The notes below the pieces were generated by a model. That model was not told the DNA's origin. It saw only the letters and a program-made list of their open reading frames with translations, and did not search any database. This document shows, one piece after another, positions 1-6,782 of a DNA stretch of 8,717 nucleotides (position 1 is its first letter; every line of letters begins with the position of its first letter). The translations under genes were made by a program, and so were the position numbers. This stretch comes from Chloroflexota bacterium (lineage in GTDB: Bacteria > Chloroflexota > Anaerolineae > Aggregatilineales > Aggregatilineaceae): NCBI GenBank assembly GCA_016234525.1, contig JACRBK010000431.1:1-8717 (forward strand), in the 5' to 3' direction.

Positions 1-1
1 A

Positions 2-265
2 ATGTTTGGCACAGGTTACGAGGTTGAAATTCCTGCCACCGAAGGGGGACATGGGGGAGCCGATCCGGTGCTGTTGGAGCAGTTATTCTCGCTCACGCCG
101 CCGCCGGACCCCTTTCACCGCGCCGCCTCCCATATTGATGGGGCCGCGTCGATCCTGACCGGGATCGCGGCGAATCGCTCGCTCGAAACGCGGCAGTTGG
201 TGCAGATCGATGATCTTTTCCCATTGCCGCAGAAACACGCCGCGCCTGAAGTGCAGCGGGTTTAG
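2..265 (+). CDS. Gfo/Idh/MocA-family oxidoreductase, C-terminal fragment
   Basis: Only the last 87 codons are in the window; the gene continues off the left edge, so the Met at position 2 is not taken as its start. The reading frame ends with TAG at 263-265. The visible part resembles the C-terminal substrate-binding domain of NAD(P)-dependent Gfo/Idh/MocA oxidoreductases. It has a GGHGGADP stretch (about residues 15-22 of the fragment) followed by a Leu/Phe-rich helix, then the family-like run AASHIDGAASILTGIAANRS and an IDDLFPL ending. In this family the N-terminal Rossmann domain binds NAD(P) and the C-terminal half binds a sugar, inositol or related polyol. The Rossmann domain is absent here, so substrate and cofactor cannot be told. 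A 325-bp gap with repeats separates it from the next gene, so co-transcription with that gene is doubtful. Family assignment is fairly sure; exact function is unknown. Confidence 0.75.
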   Translation: MFGTGYEVEIPATEGGHGGADPVLLEQLFSLTPPPDPFHRAASHIDGAASILTGIAANRSLETRQLVQIDDLFPLPQKHAAPEVQRV

Positions 266-306
266 TCATAGAAGGCTGTCAGCCATCAGCAAGTGCGGCC
301 TCACCG

Positions 307-413
307 CCTACTGGTTAGTCCACGTTGATTTTGTAGGGGCGATGCTTGCGTCGCCCAGGGCAGGGCAAGCCCTGCCCCTACATCTCCAAATGCTACTCGG
401 ACTGACCAGTAGG
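307..413. repeat. Nested palindromic intergenic repeat (MITE/REP-like)
   Basis: Outer inverted arms lie at 307-321 (CCTACTGGTTAGTCC) and 399-413 (GGACTGACCAGTAGG), matching at 14 of 15 positions. Inside them is a second inverted pair, GTAGGGGC at 333-340 and GCCCCTAC at 374-381. Between these are two small hairpins: GGGCGA/TCGCCC (337-342 and 351-356), and a 9-bp stem GGGCAGGGC/GCCCTGCCC (358-366 and 369-377) with a two-base loop. Such nested self-complementary units without a gene are typical of dispersed non-autonomous elements. GTAGGGGC palindromes of this kind are common between genes in Chloroflexota as far as I recall. No T-run follows the stems, so this is not an obvious intrinsic terminator, and no clear target duplication was seen. 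Confidence 0.7.
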
Positions 414-468
414 GGCGCAGCGGGGAAAAGGGGAGGAATAGGTGAGGCTCACCGCCGCGCTGCGCCCC
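409..468. repeat. Second palindromic repeat sharing modules with the 2162-2305 element
   Basis: An 11-bp perfect inverted repeat, GGGGCGCAGCG at 412-422 and CGCTGCGCCCC at 458-468, encloses a G-rich core. Near its right side GGTGAG/CTCACC (441-446 and 448-453) forms a smaller hairpin. The left edge repeats GTAGGGGC (409-416), also the inner arm of the neighbouring element, and overlaps that element's right outer arm. The stretch GCGCAGCGGGGAAAAGGGGAG recurs almost unchanged near 2241-2260, GGTGAGGCT (441-449) is the reverse complement of the left end of the 2170-2297 element, and CACCGCCGCGC (450-460) recurs at 2150-2160. The two gaps therefore share a repeat family in rearranged order. Confidence 0.6.
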
Positions 469-490
469 AATCATGCCTCTTTTCTCATCC

Positions 491-499
491 TGATATAAT
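491..499 (+). promoter_or_regulatory. Extended -10 promoter for the serine hydrolase gene
   Basis: TGA-TATAAT at 491-499 is a perfect extended -10 (TGn followed by consensus TATAAT). No good -35 hexamer lies 16-18 bp upstream, which extended -10 promoters tolerate. Transcription would begin near 506, giving a leader of about 85 nt before the ATG at 591. A weaker TATAAC follows at 505-510. The assignment is by consensus only. Confidence 0.55.
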
Positions 500-559
500 C
501 TCGCTATAACATCTTCACAGGTCCTCTAGACTCTTCTTCTCTGCTAACGCTACGACTAT

Positions 560-582
560 TTAAAACAAGTTAAAACAAGGAG
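560..582 (+). promoter_or_regulatory. Ribosome binding site with 10-bp tandem repeat
   Basis: AAGGAG at 577-582 lies 8 nt before the ATG at 591, which fixes that start. Just upstream the 10-mer TTAAAACAAG occurs twice in tandem (560-569 and 570-579), and the second copy runs into the Shine-Dalgarno sequence. The GH3 gene also has AAGGAG with an 8-nt spacer. Confidence 0.7.
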
Positions 583-590
583 AAGCAGCG

Positions 591-2123
591 ATGATAACCC
601 GAAACGAACGACGACGGACGGTAGTTTTGATGGCGAAGACGGCATTTGCTGTCTTGTTGATTCTATGGCTGGTAAATCCCGCTGGGGCACAGGAATCGCC
701 GGAATATTGGCCGACCGAAGGCTGGCGCAGTTCATCGCCGGAAGAACAGGGCATAGATTCGGCTGTGCTGGCGGCGGCGATCAATATTCTGTATGAACAA
801 GACTCGTCCAACATCCACAGTCTGCTGGTGATCCGAAATGGATATGTTGTGACTGACGCCTATTTTTATCCCTAGGCTCCCGGCGAGCCACATGATCTGG
901 CCTCTGTGACCAAGAGCGTGATGGCGACGCTGGTCGGAATCGCCATCCATCAGGGATACTTGCAGGGAGTTGATCAGCCAGTGGGCGACATCGTCCCGAT
1001 GCCTGCCGATAAAGCCGCGATTACGCTAGAAGACCTGCTGACAATGCGTTCGGGAATCACCTGTATCGATTCAGTAATTGCACTGACCCTGTTACAAATG
1101 ATGCAAACGGCGGACTGGTTTCAGTATGTGCAGGAGTTGCCCCTGGAAACGGAAGCAGGAACCCGATGGTATTATTGCAGCCCCGCCGTCCATCTGTTAG
1201 GGGGAATTGTCCAGGCCGCTGTTGGACAGTCGACGTTCGATTTTGCCATGCAAAACTTGTTTGAACCTCTAGGGATACAAGAGGTAGGGTGGCCGCGTGA
1301 TCCCCAAGGTCTTGTTCACGGTTGGGGCGACCTGCGCCTGACGCCCTATGATATGGCGAAGATTGGTTATCTCTACCTGAACAACGGCCATTGGGAGGGG
1401 GAGCAACTGCTTCCCGAAAACTGGGTGAATGACACCACGACCAACATCCGGGCCACTGGCGAGCAGGGGTATGGTTATCTCTGGTGGTTAGCAGACGGTT
1501 ATTACGCGGCGGAAGGGCGCGGTGGGCAGTATATTCTGGTTGTTCCTAATGAGGCGTTGATCGTAGTGATCACAGGCAGCGGCGAGATAGACCCTGGCAT
1601 GATCCTCAACGGTCTCATTCTACCAGCGATCAAATCCGACGGGCCGTTAGCAGCGAATCCGGCTGGCGAAGCGGCCCTACAGGATGGACTTGACACGGCG
1701 GCACTTGCTCCCGAATTCGAAGCTCAGCCCGTCGGCCTGCTGCCGCCTCTTGCCGAAGCCGTATCGGGTAAAACGATCCGGTTGGACCCCAATCTATTTG
1801 GGCTGATAACGGTGTCGCTCTCGTTCAGCCCCACCAACGAAGCTGTACTGCATCTCACCACTGACGGATTGCTGGCCGGTGATGACGATTTCTCGTGGAC
1901 GGCGGGCCTGGATGGTGTACCCCGGCGTGCGCCGGGCCGCTTCGACCTGGCGGCAAACGGTACCGGGCAGTGGACAGCGAATGACGTTTTTACCATGCGT
2001 ATCGACGAGATCGGCAACAACAATCTATGGGAGCTTCAATTGACTTTCGATGCCGGAAAGGTCACGATAACGATGACCAGCGAAGCGGGGGGAGCCATTG
2101 TCACCGGCACAATAGAGGAATAG
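591..2123 (+). pseudogene. Secreted serine hydrolase (class C beta-lactamase fold) interrupted by an in-frame TAG
   Basis: The frame is open from ATG 591 to TAG 2121-2123 except for one TAG at 873-875 (codon 95); both halves are in the same frame. Read through, it would be 510 residues. Residues 1-33 look like a signal peptide (basic start, hydrophobic core, AGA before Gln34). The catalytic domain follows: SVTK at 105-108 is the Ser-x-x-Lys motif, YCS at 195-197 fits the second Tyr-x-Ser/Asn motif, and GRGGQ at 309-313 fits the third motif (often a HxG or GxGGQ form). From about 375 to the end there is a separate beta-rich C-terminal domain. Such proteins cleave or transfer esters or amides outside the membrane; the substrate cannot be told. 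The stop falls ten codons before catalytic Ser105 (TCT 903-905). A restart at GTG 906 would begin just after that serine, so neither piece should be active. The rest is undamaged, so the break is recent or a sequence error. Confidence 0.8.
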
Positions 2124-2138
2124 GCAGGGAATAGGCAG
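2117..2138. repeat. 11-bp perfect tandem duplication over the stop codon
   Basis: GGAATAGGCAG occurs at 2117-2127 and again directly at 2128-2138. The first copy contains the TAG stop of the serine hydrolase frame. It is probably a slippage product; no function is proposed. Confidence 0.75.
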
Positions 2139-2161
2139 TAGGAACAGGCCACCGCCGCGCC

Positions 2162-2305
2162 CGATTTTTAGCCTCACCCCAACCCCTCCCCAAATACAAT
2201 GGAGAGGGGATCGCAGCCGATCCTTCTCTCCCTTTCTCTGCGCAGCGGGGAAAGGGGAGAAGGGATAGGGGCATAGGGGTAAATCTTGGGTGCGGCTCGA
2301 TTTTT
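2162..2305. mobile_element. MITE-like element, 128 bp, with 8-bp direct repeats
   Basis: The body at 2170-2297 begins AGCCTCACCC and ends GGGTGCGGCT, whose reverse complement is AGCCGCACCC, so the termini are inverted repeats matching at 9 of 10. On either side lies the identical octamer CGATTTTT (2162-2169 and 2298-2305), as expected of a target-site duplication. The body encodes nothing and is strongly self-complementary. Its core hairpin pairs GGAGAG (2201-2206) with CTCTCC (2226-2231) and GGATCG (2208-2213) with CGATCC (2218-2223) around a four-base loop. It ends next to the convergent GH3 stop codon; the right octamer overlaps that TAA. Related pieces occur at 412-468. No T-run follows the hairpin, so a terminator role is not supported. 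A parent transposase cannot be named. Confidence 0.55.
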
Positions 2306-5300
2306 ATTCCGCTGCCATAAACAGCGCGACTTCGTCAATATAGGCGGTTTGTGCTCCAACGCCCCCAGGGAACCCGAAGGCATAACCGGAGACTTCGGTC
2401 AGTCCCAGGCCATCATCCGGCGCGCCTGTGGGCTGCCAGTCGGTGCGCCGCTGGAAGTCGGAGAACGGGATAGTGATCAGTTTCCACCCGGCATAATCAT
2501 CGGTGATGCGGAAGAACCAACGTTCCGCTGTATCGCCTGTGCTGCCTGCTGCCCGGTTGTCGAACAGTTCAAACTGCACCGTACCGCCCGTAGTGTTGCC
2601 ATAGAGCCAGAACTGGATGCCCGCGAAAGCGCTAAAATCGCCGGGGGTCCAGTTTGTGCCGTCGGTCGGGATGCCAGAGAAGCCGCCCCACGAGGCAATA
2701 TCATAACTGACCGCTAAGATACGGTTGCCATCGGCCTGTTCGGGTACGGCGAGATCACCTTCGGCAGCGGCAGTCGCCAGGGTTACATTCCCTGCCGTAT
2801 CACCCCAGGCGACATAGCCCAGGTTATTGGCATATTCATCCTGCACGACTTCGGGCAGGACGTCCATGTCAAACTGGCTCAGCGGGGCGATATCACCCAC
2901 GACTACCGGAGCCGCTGCCGCAGGGGCATCGGTGGCGGGCGTTTCAGCGACGGGTTCGGCTGCTTTGGGATCATTGGTGACCAGCGCGGGCAGCGTGTCC
3001 TGAGTCGCGGTCGTTTCCAGGCCAGCGCCAAACGGGAACAGTGGTTCGGTCATGGCCGCCAGCGGCAGTTGATCAGCCGAGGCGGGCCAGCTAAAGGCCG
3101 TTTTGCCGGTGTATGGACGGTAGCCGAACAGCGCATCCGCCACGCCTTGCCCTTCGGAGCCGGGCAGCCACGCCGCGACCAGCGCATCCCATGAGCCGAT
3201 CTGGTCCGCGACGATCAGCGGGCGACCAGAGACGACGACCACCACCAGTTTGTGGCAGCGCGCCCGCAGCGCCTCAATCGAGGCTAATTCTTCGGGGTAG
3301 AGGGCAGGGTTAAGGCTGTCGCCGCGCCCTTCGGCATAGGGGAGTTCGCCCACGACGGCGATCCCGATGGCGGCTTTGTAGGGTTTGCCACTGCCGTCAA
3401 CAAAATCGGCGAACTGGCCCGAAGCGTCATATTCAACCCTTGTGCTGGATGAAACCGCCGCGCGGATGCCATCCAAAATCGAAGCGCCGGGCAGCTTGTT
3501 TCCGACCACGCCCTGCCATTCAATCGTCCAGCCGCCCGCCTGCATCCCGATATTATCCGCCGCCGCGCCGGTGACAAAGATCAGCGGTTCACTGGGATCA
3601 ATGGGCAGCGTGTTACGCTCATTCTTGAGCAGCACCTGAGTCTGCGCGACGGCTTCGCGCGCAACTGCGCGGTGTTCAGCCGAGCCGACTTGCTCCAGCA
3701 GCGCAGCATCGGAGTAGGGATGCTCGAACAGTCCCATATTAAACTTGACGGTCAGGATACGTTTTACGGCGTCGTCAATCCGTTCGGTAGGAATATCCCC
3801 ATCGTTCACGGCGCGTTTTACGGCGTCGATGAACAGCGGATAGTTATAGGGGACCATCACCATATCCATGCCTGCATTGATGCTGGTCACGACGGAAGCA
3901 TAATAATCTTGCGGGGCGATCTGGTCGACCCCGGCCCAGTCGGAGACCACAAAACCTTCAAAACCGAGTTCGCCTTTGAGAACCTCGGTGATCAAGTACT
4001 GCTGCGCGTGCATCTTCATGCCGCCCCAGCTAGAGAACGACACCATCACGTTCTGCGCGCCAGCGTCCACCGCCGAGAGATAGGGCGCGAGGTGGGTCGC
4101 CCGCAGGGTTTCCTCGTCTACATCGGTCACACCCTGGTCGAGCATATAGGCTTCGGTGGTGGAGCTTCCCCAGGCCGTGCCGCCGTCTCCCACAAAGTGT
4201 TTGATGGACGCCAGCACCGAGCCGGGCGCGTTGAGCGCTTCGCCTTGCAGCCCCTGGACGCAAGCGGTGGACAGTGCCGTCACGAGTTCGGTGTTCTCGC
4301 TGAACGATTCGTAGGTGCGGCCCCAGCGAATATCCTGGACAACGGCGAGCACGGGGCTGTAGTCCCAATAAATGCCGGTGGCGATCATTTCCTGCGCGGT
4401 GATACGGCAGGCTTCTTTTACCAGTTCGGGATCACCCGCCGCGCCGAGGCCGATATTGTGTGGGAAGACGGTGGCGCCGTAGAGGTTGTTGTGGCCGTGT
4501 ACCGCGTCCACACCGTAGATCAGCGGGATGCCCAGGTGCGATCCGAGGGCGAGTTCTTGATAGCCGTCGACCATTTCGGCCCAGGCTGCGGCTGTATTCT
4601 CAGACGGATAACCGCCGCCACCGCTGAGCAGGCCGCCGATAAACTGCCCCTGAATATCATCGACGCGAATGCTGTTCTTTTCGACCAGCGTCATCTGCCC
4701 GATCTTTTCTTCGAGCGACATACGCGACATCAGGTCCATCACGCGCGCTTCGGTGGGCATGTCTGGATTTTTGTACAGCGCCGAGGGAGCTACCGTCGGA
4801 ACAGGGGTGGCTTCTTCTGTACCGGCTCCGGGCAGGGCGGGAATCTCGGTTTGCCCGATTTCGTAGAGGATCAAGAACCCGAACAGGCTGGGATTCTGGT
4901 ATGACAGGTCGGATTTGTCGAAGACAGACCAGATCAGCTTGGTATCACGGTTGCTTTCGCTGGCGCCGTTGAGATGCACCTGGAAACCGATGGCTGTGCC
5001 GTGCGCCAGGGTAATATCCCAGACATCGTTTTTGAGCGGGATGGCTATTTCGAGCGTCCAGCCTTTTTCGGCGGGCAGCGCGGCGACTTTAGCGTTCGCC
5101 GTTGTTCCCTGCACCCCGGCGAGGACGGCTTCTTCAGACGTGAGATCCCTATTCAGCGCCGGGACGGTGATCTGTGCCACGCCGGGAAGATAGGTGCTCA
5201 GCGTAAAATCGCCGGTGGCATTGAGATAAAATTCCACCGAATCTTCGTTCCAATAGTCCTGATTATGCTGGCCCGAAATGATCGTACTGTCGGTAATATC

Positions 5301-5564
5301 ACCCATCAAATAGAGGGTGGTTTCGTCGGCAGCGGCAGCGAAGCGGATTTCGGGATCGCCTTCCGCCGACAGAAGCACGCGCGGCACGCCGCCCCAATCG
5401 GCCAGATCGCCGTCCAGGGTGATCGGGACGGGGAAGGGGGCGAAATAGGTCTGGCCTGGTTCGCCGTCAGGAGCGAGCGGTTCCTGGGCGGCGGTCTGCA
5501 TGAGGTGAATGGGAATGATCGACAACAGCAGGATAACCAACAAGATCAAAGCGCGATGTTTCAT
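2304..5564 (-). CDS. Secreted GH3 glycosidase with CBM9-like and ExoP-type C-terminal domains
   Basis: This 1086-residue protein probably removes glucose or similar beta-linked units from a polysaccharide outside the cell (beta-glucosidase or exo-1,3/1,4-beta-glucanase). Residues 1-26 form a signal peptide ending TAA before Gln27. Residues about 40-235 resemble a CBM9-like binding domain (ITLDGDLADW; WNEDSVEFYL). After a Pro/Thr-rich linker, the GH3 barrel spans about 263-615 with GVDAVHGHN near 351-359, KHF at 455-457 and SDW at 541-543, where Asp542 is the predicted nucleophile. The second GH3 domain (about 640-850) has PYAEGRGD at 742-749, where Glu745 is the likely acid/base, as in barley ExoI. 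A Pro/Ala-rich linker leads to a galactose-binding-like domain (about 895-1084) resembling that of ExoP. All key residues are present. The start has AAGGAG (5573-5578, read on the minus strand) 8 nt upstream. It lies 38 bp after lacI in the same direction. The exact linkage cannot be read from sequence. Confidence 0.93.
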   Translation of the reverse strand: MKHRALILLVILLLSIIPIHLMQTAAQEPLAPDGEPGQTYFAPFPVPITLDGDLADWGGVPRVLLSAEGDPEIRFAAAADETTLYLMGDITDSTIISGQHNQDYWNEDSVEFYLNATGDFTLSTYLPGVAQITVPALNRDLTSEEAVLAGVQGTTANAKVAALPAEKGWTLEIAIPLKNDVWDITLAHGTAIGFQVHLNGASESNRDTKLIWSVFDKSDLSYQNPSLFGFLILYEIGQTEIPALPGAGTEEATPVPTVAPSALYKNPDMPTEARVMDLMSRMSLEEKIGQMTLVEKNSIRVDDIQGQFIGGLLSGGGGYPSENTAAAWAEMVDGYQELALGSHLGIPLIYGVDAVHGHNNLYGATVFPHNIGLGAAGDPELVKEACRITAQEMIATGIYWDYSPVLAVVQDIRWGRTYESFSENTELVTALSTACVQGLQGEALNAPGSVLASIKHFVGDGGTAWGSSTTEAYMLDQGVTDVDEETLRATHLAPYLSAVDAGAQNVMVSFSSWGGMKMHAQQYLITEVLKGELGFEGFVVSDWAGVDQIAPQDYYASVVTSINAGMDMVMVPYNYPLFIDAVKRAVNDGDIPTERIDDAVKRILTVKFNMGLFEHPYSDAALLEQVGSAEHRAVAREAVAQTQVLLKNERNTLPIDPSEPLIFVTGAAADNIGMQAGGWTIEWQGVVGNKLPGASILDGIRAAVSSSTRVEYDASGQFADFVDGSGKPYKAAIGIAVVGELPYAEGRGDSLNPALYPEELASIEALRARCHKLVVVVVSGRPLIVADQIGSWDALVAAWLPGSEGQGVADALFGYRPYTGKTAFSWPASADQLPLAAMTEPLFPFGAGLETTATQDTLPALVTNDPKAAEPVAETPATDAPAAAAPVVVGDIAPLSQFDMDVLPEVVQDEYANNLGYVAWGDTAGNVTLATAAAEGDLAVPEQADGNRILAVSYDIASWGGFSGIPTDGTNWTPGDFSAFAGIQFWLYGNTTGGTVQFELFDNRAAGSTGDTAERWFFRITDDYAGWKLITIPFSDFQRRTDWQPTGAPDDGLGLTEVSGYAFGFPGGVGAQTAYIDEVALFMAAE

Positions 5565-5572
5565 TCTTGTTT

Positions 5573-5578
5573 CTCCTT
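5573..5578 (-). promoter_or_regulatory. Ribosome binding site of the GH3 gene
   Basis: CTCCTT on the plus strand reads AAGGAG on the minus strand, 8 nt before the ATG at 5564-5562. It sits in the 38-bp gap after the lacI stop, where no promoter or terminator is apparent, which supports co-transcription from upstream of lacI. Confidence 0.8.
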
Positions 5579-5602
5579 ATAAATTATACAAACGAAAAAA
5601 GT

Positions 5603-6622
5603 TTACATTGTTCCGCAACTGGCGCGGATTATAAGTTCAGTGGGCAAAATCGTATGGCGAGGGGGGTGCAGCCCGGTTTCGAGAATATCAATCAACATAT
5701 CGACCGCCATCGTGCCCAACAAACGCACCGGCTGACGCACGGTGGTGAGCGGCGGATTAGAGGACGCCGCTTGAGTCAGGTCATCAAAGCCGATGACGGA
5801 AATATCTTCAGGGACACGCAGCCCGGCCTCGTGGAGGGCTTGCAGCGCGCCCACCGCCATTGTATCAGTGATCACAAATACAGCGTCGGGGTGGTGAGGG
5901 ATGATCTGCTGCATGGCGGCGTAGCCATCGGCGCGGGTGAAGTCGGCGAAAATGGTCAGGCTTTGATCCACCACCAGGCCTTTTTCGCGCAGGGCGCTGC
6001 AATAGCCGGTATAACGATCAATGCCCACCGTCGTATTTAATGTCCCCCCAATAAACGCAATACGCTTGCGTCCCAGGCGAATCAAATGATGAGCCGCGCG
6101 GTAAGCCCCAGACACGTTATCGACATCTACAAAGCTGATCTGCTCCACGTTTTCAAAGGGGCGTCCGATCTGGACCAGTGGTATTTTCTGCTGGATCAGC
6201 CGGGGCAGGTAGGGGTTGTTGATAATCGAGGCGGTCACGATCAGGCCGTCCACTAACCCCGAATTCAAAGCACGTTGATATACCTGTCCTTCTTCCTCAA
6301 GAGAATGGAACAAAAACAGTGACAGGATATAGTGGTGCATGTTACACGCCTGGGATATGCCCTGAATCAGGCTGGGGAAGTAGGGATCGGTGAACAGGGA
6401 TTGGACCAGGCTGGGGATAATCAGCCCGATCAGATGCGAGCGGCTGGAAGCGAGGGAGCGTGCGGCCAGGTTGGGCTGGTAGCCGGTTTCGACAATGACT
6501 TTTTCGACGCGTGCGCGTAGTTCGGGTTTGACGGCAGTGGGATCATTGATTACCCGTGAGACGGTGGCACGCGAGACGCCAGCGAGTTGGGCGACGCCTT
6601 CGAGCGTTATTCGTTTTGTCAT
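5603..6622 (-). CDS. LacI-family transcriptional repressor
   Basis: From the ATG at 6622 the protein has 339 residues, normal for LacI family. I prefer this start to an in-frame TTG at 6640 because the sequence then opens with the usual MTKRITLEGVAQLAGVSRAT; neither start has a strong Shine-Dalgarno. The helix-turn-helix covers residues 5-26, with SRATVSRV (17-24) as recognition helix. A hinge helix near 50-61 (PNLAARSLASSR) carries the minor-groove leucine position. The sugar-binding, periplasmic-protein-like core follows from about 63. It includes RYTGYCSAL and the family signature DTMAVGALQALHEAGLRVPEDISVIGFDD. It likely represses itself and the downstream GH3 gene through the two GAGAGCGCTCTC sites upstream, and releases DNA on binding a sugar derived from the enzyme's substrate. 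Repression and inducer are inferred from family and layout. It ends with TAA at 5605-5603. Confidence 0.93.
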   Translation of the reverse strand: MTKRITLEGVAQLAGVSRATVSRVINDPTAVKPELRARVEKVIVETGYQPNLAARSLASSRSHLIGLIIPSLVQSLFTDPYFPSLIQGISQACNMHHYILSLFLFHSLEEEGQVYQRALNSGLVDGLIVTASIINNPYLPRLIQQKIPLVQIGRPFENVEQISFVDVDNVSGAYRAAHHLIRLGRKRIAFIGGTLNTTVGIDRYTGYCSALREKGLVVDQSLTIFADFTRADGYAAMQQIIPHHPDAVFVITDTMAVGALQALHEAGLRVPEDISVIGFDDLTQAASSNPPLTTVRQPVRLLGTMAVDMLIDILETGLHPPRHTILPTELIIRASCGTM

Positions 6623-6628
6623 AAATAG

Positions 6629-6636
6629 GCTCTCAA
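6629..6636. promoter_or_regulatory. Possible operator half-site at the lacI start
   Basis: GCTCTCAA is identical to the right half of the 16-bp operator at 6724-6739, but its left half is not matched (about 2 of 8). It lies 7 nt upstream of the lacI ATG. It may be chance, or a weak auxiliary contact. Confidence 0.25.
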
Positions 6637-6653
6637 ACAATATACGGTTAAAC

Positions 6654-6665
6654 GAGAGCGCTCTC
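6654..6665. promoter_or_regulatory. LacI-family operator 2 (leader)
   Basis: A perfect 12-bp palindrome, GAGAGCGCTCTC, with the central CG typical of LacI-family operators. It lies about 32 bp upstream of the lacI ATG, downstream of the predicted start site, and is 72 bp centre-to-centre from the copy at 6724-6739, close to seven helical turns. It could act as a roadblock or as a loop partner. Confidence 0.8.
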
Positions 6666-6723
6666 TATCTGAAAACGCACGAAGCTGAAATATAAGAGAA
6701 GATGCCTGTTCAAAACCTTACTA

Positions 6724-6739
6724 TTGAGAGCGCTCTCAA
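6724..6739. promoter_or_regulatory. LacI-family operator 1 (start site)
   Basis: A perfect 16-bp palindrome, TTGAGAGCGCTCTCAA, containing the same 12-bp core as the site at 6654-6665. It would cover about -2 to +14 of the predicted minus-strand transcript, so bound repressor would block initiation. It is also about 44 bp upstream of the -35 of the plus-strand promoter for the channel gene and could affect that gene, but this is less likely. Confidence 0.85.
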
Positions 6740-6743
6740 GAAC

Positions 6744-6772
6744 AGCATAACAAACTCTGACAGGCTTGTCAA
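6744..6772 (-). promoter_or_regulatory. Promoter of the lacI-GH3 operon
   Basis: On the minus strand there is a perfect -35 TTGACA (6772-6767), a 17-bp spacer and an extended -10 TGT-TATGCT (hexamer 6749-6744). The start would be near 6737, inside operator 1, leaving a leader of about 115 nt before the lacI ATG. The agreement with the sigma-70 consensus and with the operator position makes this a good prediction. Confidence 0.75.
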
Positions 6773-6782
6773 GCAGATTGTC

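Noticed and set aside
210..509. A 99-codon plus-strand frame across the gap after the oxidoreductase
   Set aside because: It starts inside the oxidoreductase gene in another frame and runs through palindromic repeats; it has no ribosome binding site and no protein-like character.
875..889. A GGCTC/GAGCC hairpin starting at the G of the internal TAG, as a possible readthrough signal
   Set aside because: The stem is only 5 bp, selenocysteine insertion uses UGA, and TAG is the normal stop of both this gene and the upstream oxidoreductase. There is no positive evidence for recoding.
2201..2231. The strong hairpin between the convergent genes as an intrinsic terminator
   Set aside because: No run of T follows the stem on either strand; it is better explained as the core of the MITE-like element.
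3672..4904. A 410-codon open frame on the plus strand
   Set aside because: It lies wholly antisense to the well-supported GH3 coding sequence, has no recognisable domain, and is explained by GC-rich codon use on the other strand.
6623..6640. TTG at 6640 as the lacI start, adding six residues
   Set aside because: There is no Shine-Dalgarno before it and the extra residues are not LacI-like; ATG 6622 gives the usual family N-terminus.
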